Positions 47,355 to 58,514 of a stretch of DNA of 64,000 nt are shown here, piece by piece (positions within the stretch are counted from its first letter, which is position 1; the number at the start of each line of letters is the position of its first letter). The DNA lies in contig LUGG01000029.1 of assembly GCA_001683735.1 (NCBI GenBank), forward strand, positions 310,001-374,000, read 5' to 3'. The notes below the pieces were generated by a model that was not told where the DNA came from, made no database searches, and saw only the letters and a program-made list of their open reading frames with translations. This DNA is from Grifola frondosa. Lineage: Eukaryota; Basidiomycota; Agaricomycetes; Polyporales; Grifolaceae. Made by a program: the position numbers and the translations under genes.

Positions 47355-48468
47355 ATGGCGCACTGTAACGTGCCCTTGGAACTCTGGCGCAAGATATTCA
47401 TTCTCGCATGCACGGATGGTGGTTTTACAGGAATTTCGCTTGCGCTGGTGTCGAAACCTTTCCATGCGGCCTCTCTCCCTGTCCGCCTTCATTCTCTCGC
47501 CTTCACCTCTCTACGACAAGTCGAAGGCTTCCTCTCGTTCATCGAGGCACAGCGGGACGTACTTGCATCTCATGGCGGTCCTAGGATCCATCATTTGCTG
47601 CTGAAAGGTGCCGAATCGCCCTCTCCATCACCGTTTTACGACAATATCAAGACACCAGAGGAGTGGGACACGATGCAGAAGGCGTGGGAAGTTATGAAGC
47701 ACGGAGAAAGCTTTGTGGGGTGCTCGTTTCGTGTCTGCCATCGAACGACTCCTTCAAGTTGTTGCGCCCCATCTGCGTTCATTGTCCTTGCTGCAATGTT
47801 ATTCCATTGCATTGCCCCCTATCACATGCCGGCTTCCACTGCTGGAGGAGTTGACTGTGTTGACAACGGTTGCGCTGTTCAGCGACCAGAAGACCGCTGC
47901 CAACGCGGACGCATCACCATCATTCCCCTCCCTCAGACGCCTGCACATATTATCGTCCCACTGGGATCGGACCTTCGAGAGACTACCCATGCTCGCACCG
48001 ATACTATCACACCTCCGTATATCCAATACGGGCGATTCCGGCATACCAGAAGCCCTGCGTGCCGCAATTGGCATGTCCAGCCCTTCCTACTCTGGCTACA
48101 TAAAGACTCATGCTCCGCCCGGCTTTGACCCCACCATTCGCCCGTCCTACCCGTCCTTGCAACAGATAATCGTGCGAATGACGCCCCCACCGCCTGGTGG
48201 TTTTTGTGGTAACCCGTATATACAGTACGGTGATCTTGTTCACACTTTAGAGAGCATGGGGCGCGCGTGCCGGGAGCAGCCTGAAGGAGTCCAGGTCATT
48301 GCGTTCAGTGGGCGCCGTCACTTCACATGGTATTGGGAGAAGCGGGCGCAGAAAGATTGGCTCGAGCGCATGACTGGTGGGAGAGGTTGCTGGGTGCCTC
48401 CGAAACAGTTGGAAGGGAAACAGCTTGGCGTTGAACACTACGACGACTCTGATGACGATCTTTGTTAG
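47355..48468 (+). CDS. F-box/LRR-like basidiomycete protein, one frame break
   Basis: ATG 47355 begins MAHCNVPLELWRKIFILACT, the F-box-type start (PLELWRKIF). It continues with GGFTGISLALVSKPFHAASL and VRLHSLAFTSLRQVEGFLSF, as in the basidiomycete F-box family. The frame ends prematurely near 47715 and resumes in the next frame with RFVSAIERLLQVVAPHLRSL, LPLLEELTVLTTVALFSD, PSFPSLRRLHILSSHWD and LAPILSHLRISNTGDSG, ending at TAG 48466-48468. The break coincides with a run of four G (GTGGGGTGC); three would restore GFVGARFVSA. That is one base too many, so here the likely error is an insertion. The protein would be about 370 residues. The substrate is unknown. Confidence 0.65.
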
Positions 48469-49295
48469 TTTTCATCCTCCTCCGTTCACCCTAGGAACAG
48501 CAAATGACCAAATCGGCCATGTTTCCGTTTTACCTGTCTCCGCGTATGATGGGTCCTACGCTCCTAGGCAAAAGGACTTCAAAACTCGATGTAAGTACTC
48601 GCAAATTAGGCATCGGAGGTGCTGAATTAGGTGTACGATTGGAAAGAAATGACGAAAATGTGTACCGTGCTGTGTACCTAATTGCCAACAGAGACTGAAG
48701 CGACGAAGGACGACTTTGAAGTTGCATCGCATAGCACAGGTCTACGGTCGGGAGCATCGCCTGGTACGTGATAAGTATGGGCATGACGTGAGTTATGATC
48801 AATGCTATGTATTGCATTGCATACCATTCTGATAGGAAGATTGTACATTGCGATTCAAGGCACTTGTTCGTAGAGTAAGTCTAGCTGGTACTGCTCTCCA
48901 GCAGTGCTTTTGTGCATGTCCGTCTTCATCATTCCGGGTGAGTGTTTTGTTCGGTTGCAATTGAAGCAGTTGTCGATCCGAAACGGTGTTAGCCTATCGG
49001 TGGCACAGCTTCCAGGAGGCCGTCAAATCCAGTGCCGTTTTCTCACCACCTTCGAGTCTTCTACTCGATGGTCCCTGTCATGTTCCCGTCTTCTGTAGGT
49101 GCGATGCTTTGCGTTCAGGCCTCTGCTTGAAATATTCGATCGGATTGGAGACCAAATACAATTACATAGAAACCCGCGGACTCAAAGAGGAACTTAGTTG
49201 ATGCAGATGAAATTGCAGTTCCCTTAGCTTGCCATCTGGGTATCAAATGATGAGTTTGCGATTCCAACAGCAAAAAAAATCGAGAACATACACAA
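48469..49295. other. Intergenic, no gene recognised
   Basis: About 830 bases between the F-box gene and the leftmost of the three tandem membrane-protein genes. Short frames only; no RNA gene or repeat was recognised. Confidence 0.35.
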
Positions 49296-50517
49296 TTACA
49301 ATCCCTTCGAAGCATTTCTCAACTGGCTTTGTGTAGTGAATGCCATAGCATGATATGATGGAGAGGTTCTTGAGCGGGAGATTCTGTACTGGAAAGTGTC
49401 ATCTGGCGAGGTTAGTAAGGTGGTCCGAACTTCTGGCAAGGTCTGCGGAGTGGACACTTGAAATGGTTCGATGTGGTTGACCGTACGCATGTGTGGTGAA
49501 TGGTCGTTAACAGTGTGCTGCATCTCATCGTACGCGCTGTCTTGCGGATATCTTATCTTGCTCTGGCGCACTCCGCAGAACCACGCCAGGAAGATGAGAA
49601 CACCGCCCAACAACGCCAAGCACAGTCCCGAGACGATCGCCAGTATATTCGTGACGTCGCGGAATTACACTGAGCTGAGATGGTGAAGACGGGGATGACG
49701 ACGTAGATGGTGTGGTTGATATATATGATGCGGATGGACGATGGACGACGCTGATTGGGATAACGTGACTGGAAATTGCTAGTAGAGCTATTCGTCGTCG
49801 AATTCAACGTGGAACTCGTCGATGATGCATTCGCGGCGTCTACTGCGGTGTACCTACAAGCATGCGTTAGAGCAACCTTTGAAGATTCAGAGTATCAGAG
49901 CGCCTCACATAAAACCGTCGACGTTGAATCATGATATCCAGCAGCGCTATTCGCGTCGTCAAAATCAAAGTATGTTGTATGTTTGCTAGATTTATCGCTC
50001 CCCATACGGGCCTCGATGGAGCTGTTACGCGCCGTTGAAAACATAGGGCGCATTTGATCTGTCACGTTAACTAACGTGACGTTGTTAGAATCTAGGGCAG
50101 CCTGAAACGTCAGGTTGTAAGGCCATAGTGGGGATAGGATCCACACTGCAACACCTGTATACAGAGACAATATAGTGTCAGAACTCCACCTCTGATAGCG
50201 AACCACGCCTAACGCGAAGACAGCTCGAAATCATTCCAAGCTAGTACAGAGATAGTCAAAACTGCATTTACGCACCAATGAAAGTAAAGGTCACTGTTGC
50301 GCCGGGCTCATTGCAGAATTGTATTGAGCCGTTGATTGCTCCATTCGTGACTTCGGATTTCCAGCCAACAGTGGCCCCAGCTCCGGTGCATGTCTGCGGG
50401 TTGTACGATATCGCCGTGAGATTGGTATCGTCTATGGTAATGTTCTGCGAAGCACAAGTTTCGTGACATGAAAAATGCCAACACGAGGACGACTGGAAGT
50501 ATGGCTGCAAAATTCAT
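49296..50517 (-). CDS. Single-pass membrane protein, family member 4 (frame-broken)
   Basis: Same architecture as the intact member at 33886. ATG 50517 opens a signal peptide (MNFAAILPVVLVLAFFMS). After a frame change near 50446, where one base appears missing, the ectodomain starts QNITIDDTNLTAISYNPQTC and ends GATVTFTFIG at an intron. Exon 2 (about 50156-49910) begins GVAVWILSPLWPYNLTFQA and includes HTTYFDFDDANSAAGYHD. Exon 3 has a Ser/Thr-rich stalk (STTPSTSSSPSSPSQLS) read in one frame, then a membrane helix (LCLALLGGVLIFLAWFC) in another, and a tail ending at TAG/TGA 49296. At least two frame changes are needed. It is the leftmost of three tandem minus-strand paralogues. Confidence 0.6.
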
Positions 50518-51059
50518 CTGATAAGGAGACAGGGCGTGTATTGCTCACTGAAAGGAATGCTCTAATACCTTCTTATGATACTTCATGACCCCTTGTGCCG
50601 ACAAACTCAACAAGGCTAGAGGAGCTGTTGACAGAAGGTTTGATGAGCAGGTGCGGTGGAAAAGTGGAATTACATAGCTTCTTATGCCTGAACTGGAGTG
50701 ATATCGGAATGGGCAAAATATACAAGTTATCTGTTAGATCAACTTCGAGATGTTGCATTGGCCGTACAACCCTCGACCATCCTCAACGCTGAAATGATAA
50801 TTTGTAACATTATCAGGATACTATGATGATCCATTAGTCCAAAATAAATCATCATATCACTGGCTCCCGAAGAACTGGTTCATGCCCAAACAACATGATC
50901 AACAATTGATCATTATGGCCATGAATCAGCTTCGAGCATATTATGATTTCAGCAATGTCCAAATTTCGCAGCTTCAGAGAGCACTTACTTTCGAATGGGC
51001 TGGTGGAACGTATCCAGAAGGAGCGGATTATCGCAATTAGCCAGAGGTGGTTGTAAGTA

Positions 51060-52257
51060 GCCAGATCGCTGTACGCAGGCGGAGGCACACTAGGTCCGGG
51101 TATGGAGAGGGTGCCCAGATCCAGTCTGGGGGACCAAAGTATTAGCAGGTAAAGAGTTGTCGGCCAAGCCTGAGTTTGGCTGTGGCATCTCAGACTTTAA
51201 ATGAAGCACTGTCCGCATGCTGGTGGGTAGGGATCAACAAGGGTAGGCGGTGGTTGATCATCATCCTGTACACCGCCCAATAATGCTCGCACCTTTTGAT
51301 TACGATCAACCAAGAACCAAATAAGAAAACGGAACTGTAGTGCTGACAATACCTAGCGCACATCCTAAAATAACGGCTAGATATCACCGTGAGAGTGAGA
51401 AGTAGATGCGGCAGATGGTGAAGCTGGAGGCGATTGAGTTAATCCGGAGGATGAGCCAACTGAAGTGGAAGAAGTCGGCGAGATGGTTTGACCAGTTGGC
51501 GGCGACCCGCTGGAAGTCTTCGAAGCACCTTGGTGCTCATCCCAAACTGTCGAGGTTTCATCGTAGTACTGTTTAATCAGCTAAACCAGACAGTTAGTAG
51601 TCACGCAGCGACCTCATCGATACAACTTGCTTACACGAAGCCGCGGTCTACATGAAGATCATGGACCCCCCTCCCCTAGTGCGGGTGACATTGCCCATGA
51701 TTAATGCATGTACAGGTTTTGTTGGAAGGTTGTTCCCCACACCTCGAAAGACGGCACTGAAGGTATGATGGGCGGACTTACCGCATCGGGATCTATTACA
51801 CTAAAGGTCACGGGCAGTTCCGAGTCGACAGTCACCATGAAATTCATGACATCGTATGGCCATCGTGGAGACATAATTCGAACTGCGGTACCTGCATGGT
51901 TCAGAGTCATCACAAATTTTCGAAGGGGAAGACCGGTCCACATGTAACGCATCATCAATGAGGAATGTTACATGTTGCCCGAGAAGGCAGACTGCGGACA
52001 AAGGCGGACGAAAAAAGGTCACATACCTACGAACTGGAGAGCGGCAATGTGCACGTCTCGTTGCACGTCAGCCATTGAACGCATTCTCGTTGATTTCAAC
52101 CAGCTAGCCGCTGGTAGCTTCACATCTAACAGGACTGTATGTAACTAGGGTTGCGTTCGTGTTGTCAACTTGGTACTATGACGACCACGAACGGGGCAAA
52201 ACTAGAGAAGAATAAAGACGACGGTCAAGCCCTCAGCGGCAGTGGAAGAGAAAACAT
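51060..52257 (-). pseudogene. Single-pass membrane protein, family member 3 (degraded)
   Basis: This is the middle copy of the tandem set and the most damaged. From ATG 52257 a poor signal-like stretch is interrupted by stops. The ectodomain start is visible as VDNTNATLVTYSPVRCEATS, followed by a TAG where relatives have Trp, then WLTCNETCTLPLSSS in another frame. Exon 2 (51893-51701) gives AGTAVRIMSPRWPYDVMNFM and VTVDSELPVTFSVIDPD. The stalk is Ser/Thr/Pro-rich (GSPPTGQTISPTSSTS and onward). A membrane helix (LAVILGCALGIVSTTV) needs a frame change near 51382. The cytoplasmic PPPAYSD motif lies near 51090-51070. Several independent lesions including stops make loss of function likely, although sequence error contributes. 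Confidence 0.55.
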
Positions 52258-52985
52258 GGTGAACATGGCCCCGCCTCGTGCTGGGCGTGCGATGATAATA
52301 TGAGATAGGCAACTCTACTCGACTATTGACAGATTAGTGTGCTACTAGCGAGAAGGCGGGATTACCTACCTGCCATTTCGACATGCGGCATCAACAGCTG
52401 AGCGCCTCAGGCACCGTTGATGTGGCTATCTTTAATCATGGGCGCAAGCGAACAAGAATACCCTGCAAGTACAACATCGCATAAGCTTTGTCATGAACAG
52501 TGAACAATTGCACTCCTCATGTCATAGCAGCGATGATCGACAGTCGAGAGCAGTGGTTGAGCAAGACACACCTCCATCATGCGGCCTCTTCTTTCAAGTA
52601 GATTCAAAAATAGCCGGGAGATGATCGTTGCACTGGTCGCTTTGTTCTCGTATGCACCGACTCGATCAGTGATTGTTGTGCATTGCCATCAAGCACAACA
52701 ACGTTTTCCATGACACCGATATGAAAATATCCAAATGCCCGAGATTCTTCATTCGGTCTGAATCAATATATGAAAGCGGACAAAGATCAAGAATCGCGTT
52801 GACTCCCAGTTGACAGATATTTAGGTAACGAAGGTATGATTGATGAAAAGCGGAACTTAAGCGTGGATAGTGTTTTGGAGCAGCAACAACAACTTGGACT
52901 TGTGAGCGTAAGATAACGACTCTTCCAAAGTTGACTACTCACAGAAACCATGAAACCCGCAAAAATAAAAGGAATGTCGTCTGAT

Positions 52986-54188
52986 TTAAGCTAAACCAGA
53001 TATATTCAATGCTGCTGCATCGTATGAGAAGGAAGATAGCCAGACATACCTCAATTCTTTGTGATAGCTGGCTGGGCATTTGCGTAGTGATACGACGGGA
53101 GCAGCGTCAATGGCACTAGAACCTGCTTGAGAGGTAGCAATCTCGGATATATCAGGGCCCGGGCTCTGCGTCATGACTGGAGCGTACACGACGCTCGAGC
53201 TCGTGGCTGTGGTATTGGATGAATGGTTGGGATGATGAAATCGCTCCCATTGACGAAGGTGGATAGGGCTGGACCTTCAGCTGATCGGCCTCCCGTCGAA
53301 CATGGGACCTTTCGTGCGATTGCGAGACCATATGAACCACGCAAGAAGCGCGATGAAACATAATGCCACAATGCCGAGAACGACAGCCAATGCGATTGTG
53401 GATGAGCTTGTGCCGGACGATGAAACACTGGCATTCGCTGGGGAAGTCGAGGATGGAGAGCCTGTAACAGTGACTGTCGCCTGCCCGTTTGGGGAGGTAC
53501 TTGTCGACTCATCCCCAGGATCCATAGCTGTGACTCTGTATTAAAAATCCAACCGTGATCAGCGACCCAGGTTAGCACTGGCAACACTTGGAGATGACTT
53601 ACACGAAAGCGTCGACGTTGAGATCGTGATGCCCATTTTCACTGTTCGGGTTGCTCAGCAACATGGTGTGCTGAGTGTTGTTCAGGCCCGTTTTCCCCCA
53701 CACTACGCTGCTGTTCTTCGACACAGGGCCGTAGCTGACGAACGGCGCAGTGGGATCCCTGACAGATATTTGAGTGATAAACTCGGAATCGATGGTAATC
53801 TCGAAGCTGAGTCATAAGGCCACATAGGTGACATAATATACACAGCGACACCTGGAACGGACCTGATCAGCGCAACTGTTTTTGCATAAATTTTGCTTTA
53901 CAGCGTACAAATTTAACGACCGGTGAATGTGACAGTAGCAGATATCGCTCCGACGTCCAAGCTATCGCACCACCGAATCGTGTTGTTATAAGCTCCACCA
54001 CTGGAAACATTAGCGTTCGCCGCTGTCTGCCATCCATTACTGACGTTCAGAGCGGAGCACGTCTCCGGGACATAGGCTATCGCAGTGAGGTTCGTATCGT
54101 CGATGGTGAAATTGTGATAGGCATGAACTAGCACTCCAGGAAGGTCAACACAAAGAACACTCAATGCGAGGAGCACGCGCGAAGCCAA
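52986..54188 (-). CDS. Single-pass membrane protein, family member 2 (frame-broken)
   Basis: ATG 54188 gives a signal peptide (MASRVLLALSVLCVDLPGVL). The ectodomain begins NFTIDDTNLTAIAYVPETC. Exon 1 ends ATVTFTG; an intron follows to exon 2 at about 53852, GVAVYIMSPMWPYD. One base is missing near 53811 (CTC for CTTC), after which SFEITIDSEFITQISVRDPT, VVWGKTGLNNTQHTMLLSNP and NGHHDLNVDAFV follow. Exon 3 holds a Ser/Thr stalk, one membrane helix (IALAVVLGIVALCFIALLAW) and SRNRTKGPMFDG. A second frame change near 53280 leads to a tail with HSHELERRVRSSHD. Introns fall where they do in member 1. Most breaks look like single-base run errors. Confidence 0.6.
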
Positions 54189-55313
54189 GGCGGCCCCCGC
54201 TTCCTTCTAAGCCTATGGGAACAAACGGGGCGAAGGCGGACAGGACCCGCCTTATATACCATGCATTACGTACATTCCTTAGCACAAATCATATATCCCG
54301 ACCGGGCTCCACGAAAGCCTCTGTATCAACAAAAGATTTTGTTAGTGTTCATTCCCCAAGTTGATCTGGAGATGCGTACTCCCCGGAGTCCCATACATCG
54401 TTGTCCTCCTAGCGACGGAAGTGACACCATAGTCCGACTAAGGTGGCTATGCGACTGCACGCGGTTCAGGAAGCAAAAGGAAGCAATGCCTAGCAAGGCG
54501 CCAACTCTGAAAGCTCAAATCAAAGACCGGATAATCGCTACCGATCGGTTTCGTCGGGAGGGCCCTGACCTAGCGTGACACCGCCATCCACCCGCCCATC
54601 AGGCGAGAAGGCGACCAAGTGGACTGGTGTCCCATGGTTCGACGAAACCAGTCTATGCTGGTCCGTTCGTTGCGATGAAGTTGCAGGCATCTATAAAGGT
54701 CAGGTAGGAACCCTATGGCGTGAAGCTCTCGGGTTGTCCACTGTTGTCCAGCGTCGATAATTACCTCGACTCGGAGGCGGTGGATCTAGATGAGGTCTTA
54801 GCGCAATTCCATCAGAAGGCAATTCCACGATAATATTTTTTCTTACAACTTGTCTCGGGCTTGCTCGGGCACGTGAGCGAGATCCTGGAAAACCAACAGG
54901 CAGATCAATATTCAATATTCACAGCCTCTTAACTCGACAGTAACAAAATGTCAACCCAGCCGATTCCAATGCCTGCTCGGCATTTGTTACGCGCTGGCGA
55001 CCTACATAGACGAAAATAAAACTCCGCCACGGCTTTGCTCGGCAGGTGACTGACGAGCAAACAGCGGCAAAAAGGGACTCGTTCAATAATGGTCCTTTCC
55101 CAAAGTTCAACTTTGAGAGAGGTATAGAGATATAGTATACTCTGTATACTAAGTGTCTAGAGATAGGATTGGGTGAGATCTTGGGGAGCATGTCGAGCGA
55201 CGGAGAAATGATAGTATGATATAACAAGAATCTACAGTAGCAATGCGAACAAGCTCCACCGTCAGCAACGAGCCTTAAACGTCAAACTTGACGACCTCTC
55301 CCCACCTCCTCTC
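54189..55313. other. Intergenic, no gene recognised
   Basis: About 1.1 kb between the membrane-protein cluster and the 3' end of the Spc34-like gene. The short frames seen show no family resemblance. No RNA gene was recognised. Confidence 0.35.
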
Positions 55314-57215
55314 TCAATCTTCAGAAGCCGCTTGGCAACGCACCCATATTGGCCTCGTCACGCCCATTCCAGCCGCCGCAATGCCGGTAGAGGCCATCTT
55401 CTGAATAAGCGCCTCCTTCAGTTTGCCGAGCGTCATTGCGTGGGTGGGTGGCGACGACAACAGTAAGAGAAGCAGGTACGCCGTGAATTAGGTGAACTGT
55501 GGTGGAGGCGGGGGGTGCACTGGAGAGGGAGAACGAGGAGAGGCTGGATGCCGTTGGGGACGATGGTTGCAGGGGGCGCGCGGATAGCTCTTCAAGGTAC
55601 GCGCTACATGTGAAGAACATCAGTGGATGAAAATCTGGGCGAGACGAATGGCTGACATTGTTTCCTTGGCTCGAGGAGGTCGCTTCTTGCTTGTTCCTGC
55701 GTCCGTTACGTCGAACGGGTGTCCGGGCATGATAAGCTCGCCTACAATAACCCAGATCTTCGACTAAGATCGAATATATAGGATGCCGTGAACTTTCGAA
55801 AACTGATATCACATTGTCATGCGTACCACAATACGCTCAAGCTCCGTTGTGACTTTGAGCTTGGATCGCTTGTGCACAGGTGTTTCTGTCAACTGAGGCG
55901 ACGATGAAAGTGATGGCGACGGCGACTGAGATGGACTGGCTTCGCCTGGCGTCATCACTGGAGAGTGTCTTTCAAGAGCTGCTGGTGGCGAAGAGATTCT
56001 CTTCAATACTATTGTTTGTTCTGCCTGCTCTTCATCAATAAGGGCATCATCCATGACCGATGCCTCATCATCGGTTGTACAGTGCGTGCTTGGTCCTGCA
56101 TTTTCTCATGAGGTTCGCTTACCGAGTCTGTCTGCTGATCGTTAGAGATCACAGCACGACCTGATCGGGAGCTAGGTCTCCCATTGTGCGCGGGAACACA
56201 GGGCTACCAAAGGACACGGCAGAAACGTTGCCCAGATCAACATGCTCATCCAGCAGCGAGTCGCCAGTGAAGTGCAGCGTGCGGGCAGCTGCGGCAGGCG
56301 TGTTCCAAAAGGTTTCCTCTTGAACGTCTGACGGCGATACTGGGGCGGAGGTGTGTTGGGTCTTGACTTGAACTGTGCCCTGGGAGGCCCATGAGAGACA
56401 TTTACAGAGGAACCATTGCGCTCCAAGAGCTCTGCTTTCTGTCATCCCTACGGTCATAAAAAGGCAAAGTAAACGGGTAAGAAGCAACGAACTCGTTTCT
56501 TTAACTCGGCAATCTGGACTTGTGTATCCTGAATCCGGCGTTCTTCTTCCATCATGGCAATTTGGGGATGAAGGTGGGTCGGAGGGACCTGCGTTTGAAT
56601 GCTGAGTTAGTTGTTGCAAGTGGGCAAATCGTGATAGTACACAACTCACTTGCTTCAGACTGTCGCTCAAATTTTGTATGCTAGCGCGAACGGCTTCGAG
56701 TCGCTCGATGATCCTCACAGCTTGATCAGATGCGCGTGGCATTGGTCTAATTGATTGGCTGTGTCCATGTAATCAATCACAATTGGTGCGAGGTCAATTT
56801 CACAACAACGACAATTTAGTATCAGCCTGCTTACTATCGATCCAGGTATCTCAATGCCGCATGGCGTAAACCTCTGGTTCGTGTTCTCTTGGCCTTTGTG
56901 AGTCCATCCGTCCCACTCTGGATGCAGGAGGTTCCTGAGCGGCGTTGCGCCAGGGAACTCGACCCTCGTAACCTCCTCACGCAGTGGCACAGTGGTATCT
57001 GCATCGTGTATGACTGGCTGCGGGGGTGAACGAGACTGAATAGTCCAAGTTCAGCGGTCAATGTCGCGGATGAGATCGCCTAGCGGAGTATGCAGGACGG
57101 CGCAAGTGAATGGGCCAGCGTGAGACGATGACGTGGGAGCGGCGGCGGCGGCGGTCGCACGTATAGACTTGGCAAGCGCGGATATGCGGTCGACATGATC
57201 TGAGAGATTGCTCAT
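55314..57215 (-). CDS. DASH/Dam1 complex subunit Spc34-like, multiple probable frame errors
   Basis: Spc34 is a coiled-coil subunit of the ring-forming DASH/Dam1 complex that couples kinetochores to microtubules. ATG 57215 begins MSNLSDHVDRISALAKSIRA. The N-terminal motif LGDLIRDID then AELGLFSLV fits Spc34. Next come TTVPLREEVTRVEFPGATPL, RNLLHPEWDGWTHKGQE, VYAMR then LRYLDR, RPMPRASDQAVRIIERLEAV (coiled coil), a Ser/Pro-rich middle, and LKVTTELERIV. The C-terminus has KIWVIVGELIMPGHPFDV, PPRAKET, AYLEELSARP, then LLSSPPTHAMTLGKLKEALI and IAAAGMGVTRPIW, ending at TGA 55314. Reading through needs restored bases near 57055 (two), 57028, 56886 and 56857, each in a short run, and one change near 55487. 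Each repair gives the sequence expected for the family, so I read it as one gene, not a pseudogene. Confidence 0.6.
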
Positions 57216-58514
57216 CGTGCAAGTCAATGAGCAAGATAATATGGCACCCGTTTCTGGAGCGCGACACGCTTCTGTTTGCCCTAAGGTAAATGGGGTCACG
57301 TGATAATCATTATCCGCCGATATAGCGATTAATCGATGTACCGCCAGAAAACGGTGATTCGCCTCATTATAATCAAAAGCTTCTGACGATGAATTGATTT
57401 TTAAAGATTGCACGAAGGAATCCAGCCCAGTACTTGAGAATCAGATACCATCTTCAACTCCAAAAATCCAGCGCACAATACCTAGCGACCTGTTTTTTGG
57501 TGGCAAATATCCAAGTGCTATTGACACGGTTACCTCACGTTGAAGAACTCCCTCACCGATGGTATTCAAAGTATCAAGTATCAAGATGTGAAATATCAAA
57601 ATCGCAACTCTTTTTGCAGGGATCAATGCTCGTTATTGTGCGTGAATTCGTATATTGTGTTTCCTGAACAATGCGACTGTCGTTGCTGACTATGCATATG
57701 AATGCTGAGGCGCGAGGATATCACCTCCCTTCATCCTTAGATATTGTAAACGCGCGAAGACTCTGTTGGTCCAAATGAGGTCTTGCTATACCTCGGTATT
57801 ATCAGCAGCCGCACATACTTCATGAAAGGCACCGTTCCCCTCGTTTTCTTAGGGTGATACAAATAGCCTCCCAGCCGTACACGCCGGTTTTCATCAATCT
57901 ATCGACACCGACCATTTCGTCCTTCATTGTATGACCGAGGACTGAGGTTAGTACTTAACGACGTTCAAGAGGTTTTATGTCGTACCTATCTCTACCTGTT
58001 TACAGCTAGAGATAGATATCTGGGCCTCTCGCGGACGGCGAACTGATCGCTGTCTGACCGTGCCCGGCAGGGGGTACTGCATCTCTTATTCGGTGTTGTG
58101 CCACCATGGCTTTCGCAAAATGATTACTTTCTTTAAACGGTGTGTTGTACGCGATGCTCACCAATGAAATCAGTTCTTATCCATCGCTTGAAACCTGATG
58201 CAAGGCCTGATGTGATCCTTCGATGTCTGTAAGATTTGATGGAGAACAGCCGCCGTGCAACACAAATCTTTCACATTCTTACTACTTCTCAACTGCCAAC
58301 GAAAGCCTAGTAGAGCTTGTCTATCGAAATAGTTCTGCTTCCGGGTACTTCACAAACTGCTCGGCGCCATTTTATTCAGTAAAGTCTAACAATATAGCGC
58401 CGTGAGAGCAGGCGCCGACCAATCTCTTCGACCACGACGACGACAACAACGGCAAGCACAAAGTCGGGCAACATAGAGGGAGAGCAGTCTTCTGTTACAT
58501 CCCTCGCGCTCGCC
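57216..58514. other. Divergent intergenic region (Spc34-like / DOCK)
   Basis: About 1.3 kb between two divergent starts, holding both promoters. Short frames only (60-77 codons). The stretch is comparatively AT-rich, particularly 57300-57700. Confidence 0.4.
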
